The notes below the pieces were generated by a model. It saw only the letters and a list, made by a program, of their open reading frames with translations, searched no databases and was not told the DNA's origin. A stretch of DNA of 64,000 nucleotides, taken from assembly GCA_002733205.1 (NCBI GenBank), contig NVUW01000002.1:310001-374000 (forward strand), in the 5' to 3' direction. This document shows, piece by piece, positions 12,854 to 22,006 of the stretch. Source of the stretch: Thalassobium sp. (GTDB lineage Bacteria; Pseudomonadota; Gammaproteobacteria; Pseudomonadales; Oceanobacteraceae). The position numbers were made by a program, and so were the translations under genes. Position 1 is the first letter of the stretch; each line of letters starts with the position of its first letter.

Positions 12854-14506
12854 ATGGATATCCGCCGTACGGTCATATTTCTTGGCCTGATTGTCAGTAG
12901 CTATTTCCTTATTCTTGCCTGGAACGATGACTACGGTCAGAAAAATCAGGTGACTGCACCGATTGAAGCAACGCCGTTTGCTGAAAATCAGGATGCTCCG
13001 GTAACCACCGCCAGTGCAGACGAACTGGCTGAACAGCCAAGCGTGGATACACCGGTTGTGAATACAGCAGCCCAGGCTCAGCCATCGTCAGAACTAATTC
13101 ACGTTGAAACCGACGTACTGCGTCTGGTGATTGACCCACGCGGTGGTGAAATTGTTGAGGTGCTGTTGCCTGAATATCCGGCAGCGGTTGATCAGAAAGA
13201 TGTTCCTTTCGTATTAATGGAGCGCAACCAGCGTCGTACCTATGTGGCTCAAAGTGGTCTGCTGGGTAAAGACGGTGTGGATTCACAAGGCCCGGCGTTG
13301 TACAGCGCGGATGCCACTCAGTATCAGCTGGCGGAAGGCCAGGATGAGCTGAGCGTCGTGTTGACCACACAAACGGATAAAGCCGCGGTGGAAAAAGTAT
13401 TTACCTTCCGTCGTGGTGATTACCTGATGGATGTTAACTACCGCATTAAAAATACCTCGGCCGAAACCTGGCAGGGTGTGTTTTATGCTCAGCTGAAGCG
13501 TGACAATTCTGTCGATCCGTCAAAAGGTTCGCAGATGGGTATGGCCGCATATTTAGGTGCTGCTCTGACCACCAAAGAAAACCGTTACGAAAAAGTCACT
13601 TTCTCTGATCTGGAAGATGGCGAGTACAAAAAGGTGGAAAAAGGTGGCTGGGCCGCCATCCTGCAGCATTACTTCCTTGCCGCCTGGGTGCCTGCGAAAG
13701 ATGAGCAGCACACCTACAATGGCCGTGCAGTAAAAGGAAACTACATCTTTGGTTTCTACGATGCACCAACCGTTATTGCTGCTGGTGAAACCGCTGAAGT
13801 GGGTGCCAGCCTGTATGTTGGCCCGAAAGTTCAGGGTCGTCTGGCAGAAATTGCAGAGCATCTGGACCTGACCGTCGATTACGGTTGGTTGTGGTGGATT
13901 GCCCAGCCGCTGTTCTGGTTGCTGAGCTTCTTCCACGGTCTTGTGGGTAATTGGGGGGTCGCTATTATCCTGCTGACCGTTCTGATTAAAGCCGCGTTCT
14001 TTAAACTGTCTGCAACCTCTTACCGCTCAATGGCGAACATGCGTAAAGTCGCGCCGAAGATGCAGGAAATTAAAGAAAAATACGGTGATAACCGTGAAAA
14101 GCTCGGCCAGGAAATGATGAAGCTCTACAAAGAAGAGAAGATCAATCCGCTGGGTGGTTGTCTGCCTATCTTGGTACAGATGCCGGTATTTATCGCGCTG
14201 TACTGGGTACTGATGGAATCTGTGGAGCTGCGTCAGGCACCCTTCTTCCTGTGGATTAAAGATATGTCTGTGATGGATCCTTACTTCATCCTGCCATTAA
14301 TCATGGGTGCTTCTATGTTTATTCAGATGAAGCTGAACCCAACGCCGCCGGACCCAATGCAGGCGCGTGTTATGCAGTTTATGCCGGTAATCTTTACCAT
14401 CTTCTTCCTGTGGTTCCCGGCTGGTCTGGTACTGTACTGGGTGGTAAACAACATCCTGTCGATCAGTCAGCAATACGTGATTACCAAACAGATCGAAAAC
14501 AGCTGA
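12854..14506 (+). CDS. yidC: Membrane protein insertase YidC
   Basis: Inner-membrane insertase acting alone or with SecYEG. The start at 12854 gives MDIRRTVIFLGLIVSSYFLILAWNDDYG, the typical first membrane helix; an open frame continues further upstream but overlaps yidD. The 550 residues comprise TM1, an Ala/Pro/Gln-rich linker (about 30-85), the large periplasmic P1 domain (to about 340) and the C-terminal five-helix core with GGCLPILVQMPVFIALYWVL and the ending LVLYWVVNNILSISQQYVI. It lies 2 bp after yidD and is followed by three terminator-like hairpins. Confidence 0.97.
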   Translation: MDIRRTVIFLGLIVSSYFLILAWNDDYGQKNQVTAPIEATPFAENQDAPVTTASADELAEQPSVDTPVVNTAAQAQPSSELIHVETDVLRLVIDPRGGEIVEVLLPEYPAAVDQKDVPFVLMERNQRRTYVAQSGLLGKDGVDSQGPALYSADATQYQLAEGQDELSVVLTTQTDKAAVEKVFTFRRGDYLMDVNYRIKNTSAETWQGVFYAQLKRDNSVDPSKGSQMGMAAYLGAALTTKENRYEKVTFSDLEDGEYKKVEKGGWAAILQHYFLAAWVPAKDEQHTYNGRAVKGNYIFGFYDAPTVIAAGETAEVGASLYVGPKVQGRLAEIAEHLDLTVDYGWLWWIAQPLFWLLSFFHGLVGNWGVAIILLTVLIKAAFFKLSATSYRSMANMRKVAPKMQEIKEKYGDNREKLGQEMMKLYKEEKINPLGGCLPILVQMPVFIALYWVLMESVELRQAPFFLWIKDMSVMDPYFILPLIMGASMFIQMKLNPTPPDPMQARVMQFMPVIFTIFFLWFPAGLVLYWVVNNILSISQQYVITKQIENS

Positions 14507-14520
14507 TCTGCAGGAATCTT

Positions 14521-14716
14521 AAAAAGGCGCTTCGGCGCCTTTATTATTGCCTGCCGTCCGTGGCGGCAACCCTTCGGGTCGTTGCGATGCAACGTTAAAA
14601 GCTGCTCCTGCTGCTTTTTTATTGCCTGCCGTCCCTGGCGGCAACCCTCTGCCACACACAAACAGAGCGCCGTTGCGGTGCAACGTTAAAAGCAGCTCCT
14701 GCTGCTTTTTTATTGC
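14521..14716 (+). terminator. Three successive terminator hairpins, two inside a tandem duplication, after yidC
   Basis: Hairpin 1: GGCGC (14526-14530), TTCG loop, GCGCC (14535-14539), then T-rich sequence. Two related units follow, each opening ATTGCCTGCCGTCC (14546 and 14621) and GGCGGCAACCCT, each ending in GCAACGTTAAAAGC and a GCTCCTGCTGCTTTTTT hairpin. In the second unit the stem AGCAGC/GCTGCT (14691-14696/14701-14706) is perfect; in the first it has one T-T mismatch. The region fills the 331 bases between yidC and mnmE; the remaining 14720-14837 holds only a TACAAT -10-like hexamer at 14775-14780. Confidence 0.75.
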
Positions 14717-14837
14717 CTGCAGCTCAGGAAAGTGGCTTTCATTACCGTCAGCAACACATATTCACAGACTCAGGTACAATTCGCGCAAGCCAAACCGCTG
14801 TGTTTTAACCGGCAGTAACAGATTTCAGGAATCCGCG

Positions 14838-16232
14838 ATGAGCAACCTTATCCACAACGACACCATTGCCGCTGTAGCGACCGCACCAGGACGAGGTGGT
14901 GTTGGCATTATCCGCGTATCCGGCGCGCTGGCGTTAACCGTGGCACAGGCCGTACTCGGTATAGCGCCTAAGCCACGTTATGCGCACTACGGCCCTTTTA
15001 AGGCGGCTGACGGTACGGTGCTGGATGAAGGCATCGCCCTGTTCTTCCCTAATCCGAATTCTTTTACCGGCGAAGACGTCCTCGAACTGCAGGGCCACGG
15101 TGGCCCGGTGGTGCTCGATCTGCTGCTGAAAGAAGTGGTGGCGCTGGGTTGCCGTTTGGCACGCCCCGGCGAATTTTCTGAGCGCGCTTTCTTAAACGAC
15201 AAAATGGATCTGGCCCAGGCCGAAGCCATTGCCGATTTAATTGATTCCGCCTCTGAGCAGGCCGCACGCTGTGCGCTGCGTTCATTACAGGGGGAATTTT
15301 CTAATAAAGTACACAGCCTGCTCGATCAGTTAATTCAGCTGCGTATTTATGTCGAAGCGGCCATCGACTTTCCGGAAGAAGAAATTGATTTTCTCTCCGA
15401 CGGCAAAGTAGCCGCCATGCTTGATGCTGTGGATGCTGAACTGAAAGCCGTACTGCGCGAAGCCGGACAAGGCGCATTATTACGCGAGGGCATGAACGTG
15501 GTGATTGCCGGACGGCCGAACGCCGGCAAATCGTCGCTGCTGAACGCACTGGCAGGCCAGGAGCGCGCCATCGTTACTGACATCGCCGGCACCACGCGCG
15601 ACGTACTGAAAGAACATATCCACATCGACGGTATGCCGCTGCATATTATCGACACCGCCGGTCTGCGCGACGCGCCGGATGAAGTAGAGCGCATTGGCAT
15701 TCAGCGCGCCTGGGAAGAAATCAGCAAAGCCGACCGCGTTTTACTGATGGTCGACAGCACCACCAACGAAACCGATGCAGAAAAATTATTGCACGCGCTG
15801 TACGACGAGCGTGGTTTGCAGGAAGCTGCGACCGACCTGTTAAATAATGGCCGTTTAACCGTCATCCGTAACAAAGCCGACTTATCCACAGAAACCATTG
15901 GCCTGAATAACGACGGCCGTTTCCCGGTGATTACCTTATCGGCGAAACAGAATGCCGGTGTCGATGTGCTGCGCGAACACCTGAAACAGATTATGGGCTT
16001 TGATGCCGCCGCCGAAGGTGGTTTTCTCGCCCGCCGCCGTCATATCGACGCCCTTAACCGCGCCCAGCAGGCCCTCGATTTTGGCCGCCAGCAACTCGAA
16101 GGTATGGCTGCGGGGGAATTGCTGGCCGAAGATCTGCGCATGGCGCAGCATGCACTGAACGAAATTACCGGTGCTTTTACCGCCGATGATTTATTGGGTG
16201 AGATTTTTGGCAGCTTCTGTATTGGCAAGTAA
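14838..16232 (+). CDS. mnmE: tRNA modification GTPase MnmE (TrmE)
   Basis: With MnmG it installs the 5-carboxymethylaminomethyl group on wobble U34 of tRNAs. The ATG at 14838 begins the family-typical [29 protein letters not shown]; upstream sequence in the frame is terminator repeat. In 464 residues: folate-binding N domain (to about 118), G domain with G1 GRPNAGKSS (225-233), GTTRD (251-255), DTAGLRD (272-278) and NKAD, and the C-terminal CIGK catalytic cysteine (461). It normally precedes mnmG directly; here 3.8 kb separates them. Two perfect DnaA boxes lie in it (14848-14856, 15882-15890). Confidence 0.97.
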   Translation: MSNLIHNDTIAAVATAPGRGGVGIIRVSGALALTVAQAVLGIAPKPRYAHYGPFKAADGTVLDEGIALFFPNPNSFTGEDVLELQGHGGPVVLDLLLKEVVALGCRLARPGEFSERAFLNDKMDLAQAEAIADLIDSASEQAARCALRSLQGEFSNKVHSLLDQLIQLRIYVEAAIDFPEEEIDFLSDGKVAAMLDAVDAELKAVLREAGQGALLREGMNVVIAGRPNAGKSSLLNALAGQERAIVTDIAGTTRDVLKEHIHIDGMPLHIIDTAGLRDAPDEVERIGIQRAWEEISKADRVLLMVDSTTNETDAEKLLHALYDERGLQEAATDLLNNGRLTVIRNKADLSTETIGLNNDGRFPVITLSAKQNAGVDVLREHLKQIMGFDAAAEGGFLARRRHIDALNRAQQALDFGRQQLEGMAAGELLAEDLRMAQHALNEITGAFTADDLLGEIFGSFCIGK

Positions 16233-16300
16233 TTCAGCCGCAGCGGCAACTGCTGTGAAAAAGATGTCTGACAGCACCGGAAATAATGTACAGACATGAA

Positions 16301-16327
16301 AAAGCCGCGAACATCGCGGCTTTTTAT
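16301..16327 (+). terminator. Terminator after mnmE, probably bidirectional
   Basis: A perfect 10-bp stem AAAGCCGCGA (16301-16310) / TCGCGGCTTT (16314-16323) with loop ACA and T-rich tail lies 68 bp after mnmE and 33 bp before the convergent PF10118 gene end; A-rich 5' flank allows use on both strands. Confidence 0.85.
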
Positions 16328-16355
16328 TATTGCCAAAGGCTCTGACAATTACAGA

Positions 16356-17207
16356 TCAAACGATCTTATATTTCTGCTGTTCTTCTTCCCACTTGCCCAG
16401 CAGTTCACGGTTATCGTGATCCCATGGGTGGAAGTCGCGGCGGAAATAATCCAGATAATCACGAAAGATGGTCGGTACCAGGCCGGGCTTCAGGAAGTAA
16501 AACTGAAAACCTTTCCACCAGACTTTCGGGTTGAATAGCTGGCCGTCTTTCCACAGGAAAATAGCCTGAATAATGGAAGTACGCAGGCAGAAAAGAACGG
16601 TGATGTTGATCATGGTGATCACGCGCAGCCAGTAGCTGCCAACCGCTTGCTGGTATACATCGTAGGCCACGGCTTTATGTTCCGTTTCTTCCACGGCATG
16701 CCAGCGCCACATTTCTTTAAACTGTGGATGCATGCCTTCGGTGGATTCCGGGTTGGTCAGAATCTGGTGCGCCATGATGGCGGTAAAATGTTCCAGCGCA
16801 CAGGTTATGGCCAGACGGTGTTTACGCGGCAGCCATTTTTTCATCCAGATTTTTTCTTTTTTCTCGAAGGACATGATTTTGTCGATCGGGTAATTCCATT
16901 TTTTCAGAAAATCGTTGTACTGCGCGTGTTCGTGGCCGTGAATCGCTTCTTGTTTAATAAAGCCTTTAATTTGCTGCAGTAATTGCGGGTCGCTGATTTT
17001 ATGCTGATGGTCGCGCACCGCATCCATAAACATGCGCTCGCCTTCCGGAAACAGGCATGACAGGGCGTTCATGAAGGTCGATTTAAAGATGTCATCGCCG
17101 TACCAGTATTTTGGAATGTCATCGAGTTCGAATTCAAATTCCATTTTACGACCGGGAATTTCCATGGAAGAACTGATGGCCTGAGCTTTTTGCTGTTTGC
17201 TGTTCAT
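16356..17207 (-). CDS. PF10118-family predicted metal-dependent hydrolase (ferritin-like)
   Basis: The 283-residue protein matches the COG3687/PF10118 family by its IPKYWYGDDIFKSTFMNALSCLFPEGERMF opening. Histidine/glutamate clusters KQEAIHGHEH (85-94), LEHFTAIMAHQ (138-148) and WHAVEETEHKAVAYD (169-183) look like the two carboxylate/His motifs of a helical di-iron protein; metal identity and substrate are unknown. Two hydrophobic segments in 190-215 may touch the membrane. It heads the block inserted between mnmE and mnmG, on the opposite strand, and has its own terminator side shared with mnmE. Some relatives occur near lipid and hydrocarbon genes, so a lipid-related oxidation is possible but unproven. 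Confidence 0.75.
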   Translation of the reverse strand: MNSKQQKAQAISSSMEIPGRKMEFEFELDDIPKYWYGDDIFKSTFMNALSCLFPEGERMFMDAVRDHQHKISDPQLLQQIKGFIKQEAIHGHEHAQYNDFLKKWNYPIDKIMSFEKKEKIWMKKWLPRKHRLAITCALEHFTAIMAHQILTNPESTEGMHPQFKEMWRWHAVEETEHKAVAYDVYQQAVGSYWLRVITMINITVLFCLRTSIIQAIFLWKDGQLFNPKVWWKGFQFYFLKPGLVPTIFRDYLDYFRRDFHPWDHDNRELLGKWEEEQQKYKIV

Positions 17208-17431
17208 AAGCGCCTCGCAGATGATGCACCGGGTCCCAATGTCTGTGCGGTAAAGAGTGCCGCAAAAAATAATGACCGGTACGTTATTCTCATTATGCGT
17301 AACAGGATAGGCGCATCAGGCCAGAGCTGACAGGTGATCGGACGACAATTATGGGGTGCGCAGTGGCTACCGTTGGCTTTCGATCACCGCCGCTGAAACC
17401 AGCAGGCGGTGAAGTGCAGAGCATAAGATGT

Positions 17432-18100
17432 TCAGAGGTGGCCGACTTTCACCAGAATCAGCGTTTCTTCATCCACAAAAGGATAGTGCTGGCTTAAATG
17501 CGGGCTGCGCAGCCAGGTGTATTGTGGATACTCACCGTGTTCGTCTTTAAAGCAGCCGGAAATCACCAGAATTTCTTCTCCGCCCCAATGCCTGTGTGGC
17601 TGAAAAACTTCACCAGCCGGCCAGCGCACCAGTGCTGTGCTGGCGCCCTGATGTTCGTGCAGCGGGCAAACTGTGAGGCCGCCAATTCCGGTACGCCATT
17701 GCTGATCTTCAGGGCGCAAACGCACGGTTGCGCTGTCGGTTTCTGCAAACTGATTAAGTTTTACAAAAATCAGGCAACCGTTAATGGAAAACGGGCTGTG
17801 AGCGGAACCGGGTGGATTACGCAAATAACTGCCCGCCGGGTAATCGCCCGACTCGTCACTGAACACGCCTTCCAGCACATAAATTTCTTCGCCCAGCGGG
17901 TGACTGTGTTGCGGGAAACGAGTGTTGGGTAAGTAGCGTACCAGGCTGCTAACCTGGCCCTGTTCCGGCGCTTCACGTTCCAGCGGAAAACGCTCAACAG
18001 ACGCCTGCGGGGCTCTGAGCCAGGGTTGATCGCCGGGGCGAATAACCATCACTTTGTTGCGATCCATATTGATGGGTTGAAAGGCGGGTTGCGCGCTCAT
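17432..18100 (-). CDS. ChrR-like double-cupin protein
   Basis: A 222-residue protein with two tandem cupin barrels. The first has PQHSHPLGEEIYVLEGVFSDESGDYPAGSYLRNPPGSAH, the second PHRHWGGEEILVISGCFKDEHGEYPQYTWLRSPHLSQHYP; both keep the HxHxxxEE metal ligands and the later His of a ChrR-type cupin. The N-terminal zinc-binding anti-sigma domain of true ChrR is missing, so it is not an anti-sigma factor. Enzyme or metal-binding role unknown. Its start overlaps the end of the TetR gene by four bases (ATGA-type coupling), so the pair form an operon and the cupin is a probable target of that regulator. Confidence 0.75.
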   Translation of the reverse strand: MSAQPAFQPINMDRNKVMVIRPGDQPWLRAPQASVERFPLEREAPEQGQVSSLVRYLPNTRFPQHSHPLGEEIYVLEGVFSDESGDYPAGSYLRNPPGSAHSPFSINGCLIFVKLNQFAETDSATVRLRPEDQQWRTGIGGLTVCPLHEHQGASTALVRWPAGEVFQPHRHWGGEEILVISGCFKDEHGEYPQYTWLRSPHLSQHYPFVDEETLILVKVGHL

Positions 18101-18672
18101 AACGTCTCCGGTTGCTGGTCAGAGTGACTGCGGATAAGGGTTGTCAGCCATTGGCTGACGGCGTTCAGGCGCGGGGCCTGTGGCTGATCACGGTCGAGCA
18201 ACAGCGCACCTTCAAGGGCACTGAGTATTACCCGCGCCAGTTGCGGGGCGCTGTCTGCGTGATCGGCGGCGCGGGCCAGTACGGCACTGATCCAGGTTTC
18301 CAGACGCTGCAGAAACTGCTCAACGGCGGCGCGTTGTTGATCGTTGGTTTCATCCCCTGCGGCGGCAAACGCCAGGCACAAACACTGGTACTGCGATTGC
18401 TGACTGAGCTGAAACAGCGCCGCCAGCTGTTGCAGTTGCTGGCCGGGGTCGCTCAGTTCGTGGCAGCGCTGCTCGAGCCGGATAAAGAAATCCTGCTCGT
18501 AGTCTTTCACCAGTTCCAACAGCAGAGCATCGCGGTTTTCAAAGTGATAATGCACCGAGCTGCTTTTGATTCCGGCCACTTTACCCAGCTCACGAAAGCT
18601 GGCGGCATGCAGTGTGCGCCGGCGGATCTGCTCGATGGCGATCTGTTTCAGTTGGCTACGGGTATCGCTCAT
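18097..18672 (-). CDS. TetR/AcrR-family transcriptional regulator
   Basis: One-domain repressor of 191 residues. The N-terminal helix-turn-helix runs over residues 8-52 (IRRRTLHAASFRELGKVAGIKSSSVHYHFENRDALLLELVKDY), including the YHFxxKxxLL-like signature; the C-terminal ligand domain ends with a region typical of TetR_C proteins. It is the first gene of a two-gene operon with the cupin protein. A perfect inverted repeat 35-52 bp upstream of its start is the likely operator, so the protein probably represses itself, the cupin and possibly the divergent lipoprotein gene. The inducer cannot be told from sequence. Confidence 0.85.
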   Translation of the reverse strand: MSDTRSQLKQIAIEQIRRRTLHAASFRELGKVAGIKSSSVHYHFENRDALLLELVKDYEQDFFIRLEQRCHELSDPGQQLQQLAALFQLSQQSQYQCLCLAFAAAGDETNDQQRAAVEQFLQRLETWISAVLARAADHADSAPQLARVILSALEGALLLDRDQPQAPRLNAVSQWLTTLIRSHSDQQPETL

Positions 18673-18706
18673 GTTTGTTGGCCCATCCGGAATGAAGCGC
18701 CATTCT

Positions 18707-18724
18707 ATCTAACGGGTGTTAGAT
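18707..18724. promoter_or_regulatory. Inverted-repeat operator of the TetR-cupin operon
   Basis: ATCTAAC (18707-18713) and GTTAGAT (18718-18724) form a perfect 7-bp dyad with a 4-bp spacer between the divergent TetR and lipoprotein genes. Size and place fit a TetR-dimer operator. Confidence 0.7.
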
Positions 18725-18871
18725 GGCAATCACTTTTGCCTTTGCGCAAATCCCGCAAGCTCAGGCTGACTATTCAGGCAATTGCTCTTTTTATGAGTTC
18801 GGCGGTTAAAGAGAGCGGATTCGCCGCCGATTGCTATCTTTATTGATATTACTTTCAGGCAGGAGAACACC

Positions 18872-19696
18872 GTGCGCGCAGCAGCTCTGGCGATAGCCAC
18901 CACATTATTGGTGGGATGCATCGCAGAAGAAGACAAAAACAAGATCACCAACGAACAGGGAGTGACCGTCAGTGACCCCACCCTGGCGCTGAATGGTTTA
19001 TGGGATGGCCAGTTTGATCAGGCAGGCAGCCTGCGGGTGCTGATCTACAACGGCAACGTTTACGCTCTGGATGAAAGCCATGGCTATTACGGCACGGCGC
19101 TGCTGAATAACGATAACCGTACGGCCACGCTGGCGCTGACCAGTTACGCACTGTCGCAGAACGATACCGCCGCCAAACAGTATGTGGCCGATGGTCTGAA
19201 TCAGGATTACAGCCTGAACGGCCTGTTATACACCGTGGAAACCTCGCCACAGCTGGTCGGCGATTTTGAAAACGCCACCGCCACCGGCAGTTTTGTGCTC
19301 ACCGATGACGGCATTTGGCCGAATAACTCCGCTTTAAGCTTGCTCGCAGGTAAGTGGACGGCCACCGGTTACGAGTTTTATGTCGAACCGTTGAGCAGCA
19401 AAGCGTCATTCAAAGGCATCAGTACCGACAGCAGTGGCTGTACGTTCGAAGGTGATATCACCCTGCTGGATAAAAACGATGCCCTCTATGCCGTTACCCT
19501 GCGTGAGCGCAAAAACTGCCCGGCGTTTAACGAAACCAACGCCAGCGGTTATGCGGTGATCAACACCAATTCGGAGCTAGAAGTGTATCTGCGCAAAGAC
19601 ACCGATCTGCTGTTTATGACCTTTACCGCGCCGGTCAGCAGTACGCCGGTTGAAACGCCGACCGATCCTGCCACCGATCCCACAACCACGCCCTGA
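18872..19696 (+). CDS. Hypothetical lipoprotein
   Basis: GTG start at 18872 with AGGAG seven bases upstream. The product (274 residues) starts MRAAALAIATTLLVGC, giving lipobox L-V-G-C with Cys16, then an acidic EEDKN linker that favours outer-membrane sorting. The body is a beta-rich repeat-like sequence (LNGLWDGQFDQAGSLRVLIYNGNVYALDESHGYYG; FEGDITLLDKNDALYAVTLRERKNCPAFNETNASGYAVI) suggesting a lipocalin- or barrel-like fold. The tail is a low-complexity Thr/Pro/Asp run (TPVETPTDPATDPTTTP). No known domain recognised. It is divergent from the TetR gene and ends before the candidate origin. Confidence 0.65.
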   Translation: MRAAALAIATTLLVGCIAEEDKNKITNEQGVTVSDPTLALNGLWDGQFDQAGSLRVLIYNGNVYALDESHGYYGTALLNNDNRTATLALTSYALSQNDTAAKQYVADGLNQDYSLNGLLYTVETSPQLVGDFENATATGSFVLTDDGIWPNNSALSLLAGKWTATGYEFYVEPLSSKASFKGISTDSSGCTFEGDITLLDKNDALYAVTLRERKNCPAFNETNASGYAVINTNSELEVYLRKDTDLLFMTFTAPVSSTPVETPTDPATDPTTTP

Positions 19697-19741
19697 CATC
19701 CCCTTCCGGCAGCCACGGCCCGGTGGCTGCCCAATTTCTTC

Positions 19742-19990
19742 ATCCGCTCTGTGTATAACTCTGTGACTAACGCGTAACAAAGATCCGCATAAGCTGGGAT
19801 CTCAGCATGAACAGTTTTCCGTATTTATTCTTAGGATAAAGTTACCCACAACTATCAACAGCTTTATACACTCTCTAATACTTTGTTTTTAAAGGAATTA
19901 AATTGAAAAATCACAGCGGTGACTAAAATTGGCTAACAGTCTTTTTACCGATGTGGATAAAGTGTATAAAAGCATTGGTTAAATTTTACT
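19742..19990. other. oriC: Candidate oriC upstream of mnmG
   Basis: This AT-rich stretch within the 382-base gap 19697-20078 contains one perfect strong DnaA box (TGTGGATAA, 19952-19960), one perfect R2-type box (TGTGTATAA, 19750-19758) and variants TTACCCACA (19842-19850), TTATACACT (19864-19872) and AGTGTATAA (19961-19969). ATAAGCTGGGATC at 19789-19801 equals a 13-bp block of the E. coli oriC core as I remember it, with two GATC sites around it. An A/T-rich tract at 19861-19930 could be the unwinding element. Location next to mnmG (gidA) is that of enterobacterial and Vibrio origins. Confidence 0.65.
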
Positions 19991-20018
19991 CAGCCTACTG
20001 CCGCTGAGCGGGTAAGGC

Positions 20019-20027
20019 TGGTATACT
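20019..20027 (+). promoter_or_regulatory. Extended -10 promoter of mnmG
   Basis: TGGTATACT (20019-20027) is an extended -10 element; no good -35 hexamer is visible at the right distance. It lies about 50 bp before the GTG start. Transcription from here would leave the DnaA-box region undisturbed. Confidence 0.5.
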
Positions 20028-20078
20028 GCGCGCCCTTTTTTCCCGATTCCTGTTAAACGAACAATTCTGAGGTGGTTT

Positions 20079-21977
20079 GTGGATTATCCCGTGCGTTATG
20101 ACGTCATTGTGGTTGGCGGCGGCCATGCCGGTACGGAGGCTGCGCTGGCCGCAGCCCGCACCGGCTGCAAAACCCTGCTGCTGACCCACAACACCGATAC
20201 CGTTGGTGTGATGTCGTGCAACCCGGCCATCGGCGGGATTGGCAAAAGCCACCTGGTAAAAGAAATCGATGCACTGGGCGGCGCTATGGCGCGCGCCACC
20301 GACAAAGCCGGTATCCAGTTCCGCATTCTTAACAGCCGCAAAGGCCCGGCGGTACGTGCAACCCGCGCTCAGGCCGACCGTGCGCTGTACCGCTCGGCGA
20401 TCCGTCATATTGTGGAAAACCAGCCCAATCTGGATATCTTCCAGGCCGCCTGTGACGACCTGATTACCCAGGGCGATGGCGTTGGCTCCACCGTCTGTGG
20501 CGTAGTGACCAACACCAATATGCGTATTCACGCGACCTCTGTGGTGCTGACCGCCGGTACATTCCTTGGCGGACTTATCCACATTGGTATGGAAAACCAC
20601 AGCGGTGGCCGTGCCGGTGACCCGCCGTCGATTGCGCTGTCCAAACGTCTGCGCGAAATGCCGTTTAACGTTGGCCGCCTGAAAACCGGTACGCCGGCGC
20701 GTATCGACGCGCGCAGTGTCGACTTCTCCGTAATGCAGGTGCAGCCCGGCGATGCGCCGCTGCCGGTGATGTCCTTTATGGGCTCGGTGGATGAACACCC
20801 GGAGCAGGTGAACTGCTACATTACCCACACCAACGAGCGTACCCACGAGATTATCCGCAATAACCTCGATCGCTCGCCGATGTATGCCGGTGTGATCGAA
20901 GGGATCGGCCCGCGTTACTGCCCGTCGATTGAAGATAAAATCACCCGCTTCGCTGATAAAACCAGCCATCAGGTGTTTGTTGAGCCGGAAGGTCTGAACA
21001 GCAACGAACTCTACCCGAACGGCATCTCCACCAGTCTGCCGTTCGACGTACAGCTGGATCTTATCCACAGCATCCGCGGTTTTGAGAATGCCCACGTCAC
21101 CCGTCCCGGTTACGCCATCGAATACGATTACTTCGATCCGCAGGATCTGAAGCACAGCCTTGAAACCAAATTTGTGAATAACCTGTTCTTTGCCGGACAG
21201 ATCAACGGCACCACAGGTTATGAAGAAGCCGGTGCCCAGGGCCTGCTGGCCGGTACCAACGCCGCCCTGCGCGCGCTGGAAAAAGACGCCTGGGTACCGC
21301 GCCGCGATCAGTCGTACATCGGTGTGCTGGTCGACGACCTGATCACCATGGGCACCAAAGAGCCGTACCGCATGTTCACCAGCCGCGCCGAATACCGCCT
21401 GGTGCTGCGTGAAGATAACGCCGACCTGCGCCTGACCGAAGTGGGCCGTGAGCTGGGTCTGGTCGATGACGAACGCTGGGCAGCATTCAGCACCAAGCGC
21501 GAAAGCATTGAGCAGGAAGCGCAGCGCCTGAAAACCACCTGGGTGCAGCCGGGCAGCGCCGAAGCTGCCGCGCTGGAAGCCAAAGGCGAAAGCAAATTTG
21601 TGCGCGAATACAGCCTGCACGATCTGCTCAAACGTCCGGGTCTGGAATACAACGATGTGGCCGGTCTGAAAGGTGAGCCGGTGGCTGATCCGCAGGTCGC
21701 CGAACAGGTTGAGATTCAGGCCAAGTACGACGGCTACATTGCCCGTCAGCTTGATGAAATCGAACAGCTGCGCCGCTATGAAAACACAAAGCTGCCGGCC
21801 GACCTCGACTACGACGCCATGGGCGGCCTGTCGAACGAAGTGAAGCAGAAGCTGAATACCCTGCGCCCGGAAACCCTCGGTGTCGCCTCACGTATTTCCG
21901 GTATTACCCCGGCGGCTATCAGCCAGATTCTGATTCATCTGAAAAAGAAAAATGCGGTAAATAAGCTGAGTGCGTGA
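20079..21977 (+). CDS. mnmG: tRNA uridine-5-carboxymethylaminomethyl(34) synthesis enzyme MnmG (GidA)
   Basis: FAD enzyme that partners MnmE in modifying tRNA wobble uridine 34. GTG start with TGAGGTGG 6-13 bases upstream; the product begins [29 protein letters not shown], the Rossmann FAD-binding motif (13-18 GGGHAG). The 632 residues include the conserved [41 protein letters not shown] and [19 protein letters not shown] blocks. Two perfect DnaA boxes lie inside (20575-20583, 21061-21069). Downstream neighbours expected in related genomes (rsmG, parA, parB) are replaced by a toxin-antitoxin locus. Confidence 0.97.
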   Translation: MDYPVRYDVIVVGGGHAGTEAALAAARTGCKTLLLTHNTDTVGVMSCNPAIGGIGKSHLVKEIDALGGAMARATDKAGIQFRILNSRKGPAVRATRAQADRALYRSAIRHIVENQPNLDIFQAACDDLITQGDGVGSTVCGVVTNTNMRIHATSVVLTAGTFLGGLIHIGMENHSGGRAGDPPSIALSKRLREMPFNVGRLKTGTPARIDARSVDFSVMQVQPGDAPLPVMSFMGSVDEHPEQVNCYITHTNERTHEIIRNNLDRSPMYAGVIEGIGPRYCPSIEDKITRFADKTSHQVFVEPEGLNSNELYPNGISTSLPFDVQLDLIHSIRGFENAHVTRPGYAIEYDYFDPQDLKHSLETKFVNNLFFAGQINGTTGYEEAGAQGLLAGTNAALRALEKDAWVPRRDQSYIGVLVDDLITMGTKEPYRMFTSRAEYRLVLREDNADLRLTEVGRELGLVDDERWAAFSTKRESIEQEAQRLKTTWVQPGSAEAAALEAKGESKFVREYSLHDLLKRPGLEYNDVAGLKGEPVADPQVAEQVEIQAKYDGYIARQLDEIEQLRRYENTKLPADLDYDAMGGLSNEVKQKLNTLRPETLGVASRISGITPAAISQILIHLKKKNAVNKLSA

Positions 21978-22006
21978 CAAAAAGAAACGAACTTTTATTT
22001 GAAGGT

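Noticed and set aside
19995..21620. 541-codon minus-strand frame opposite mnmG
   Set aside because: Mirror of mnmG; composition is Val/Gly/Ala/Phe/Gln-rich without domain pattern, and it would run through the candidate origin.
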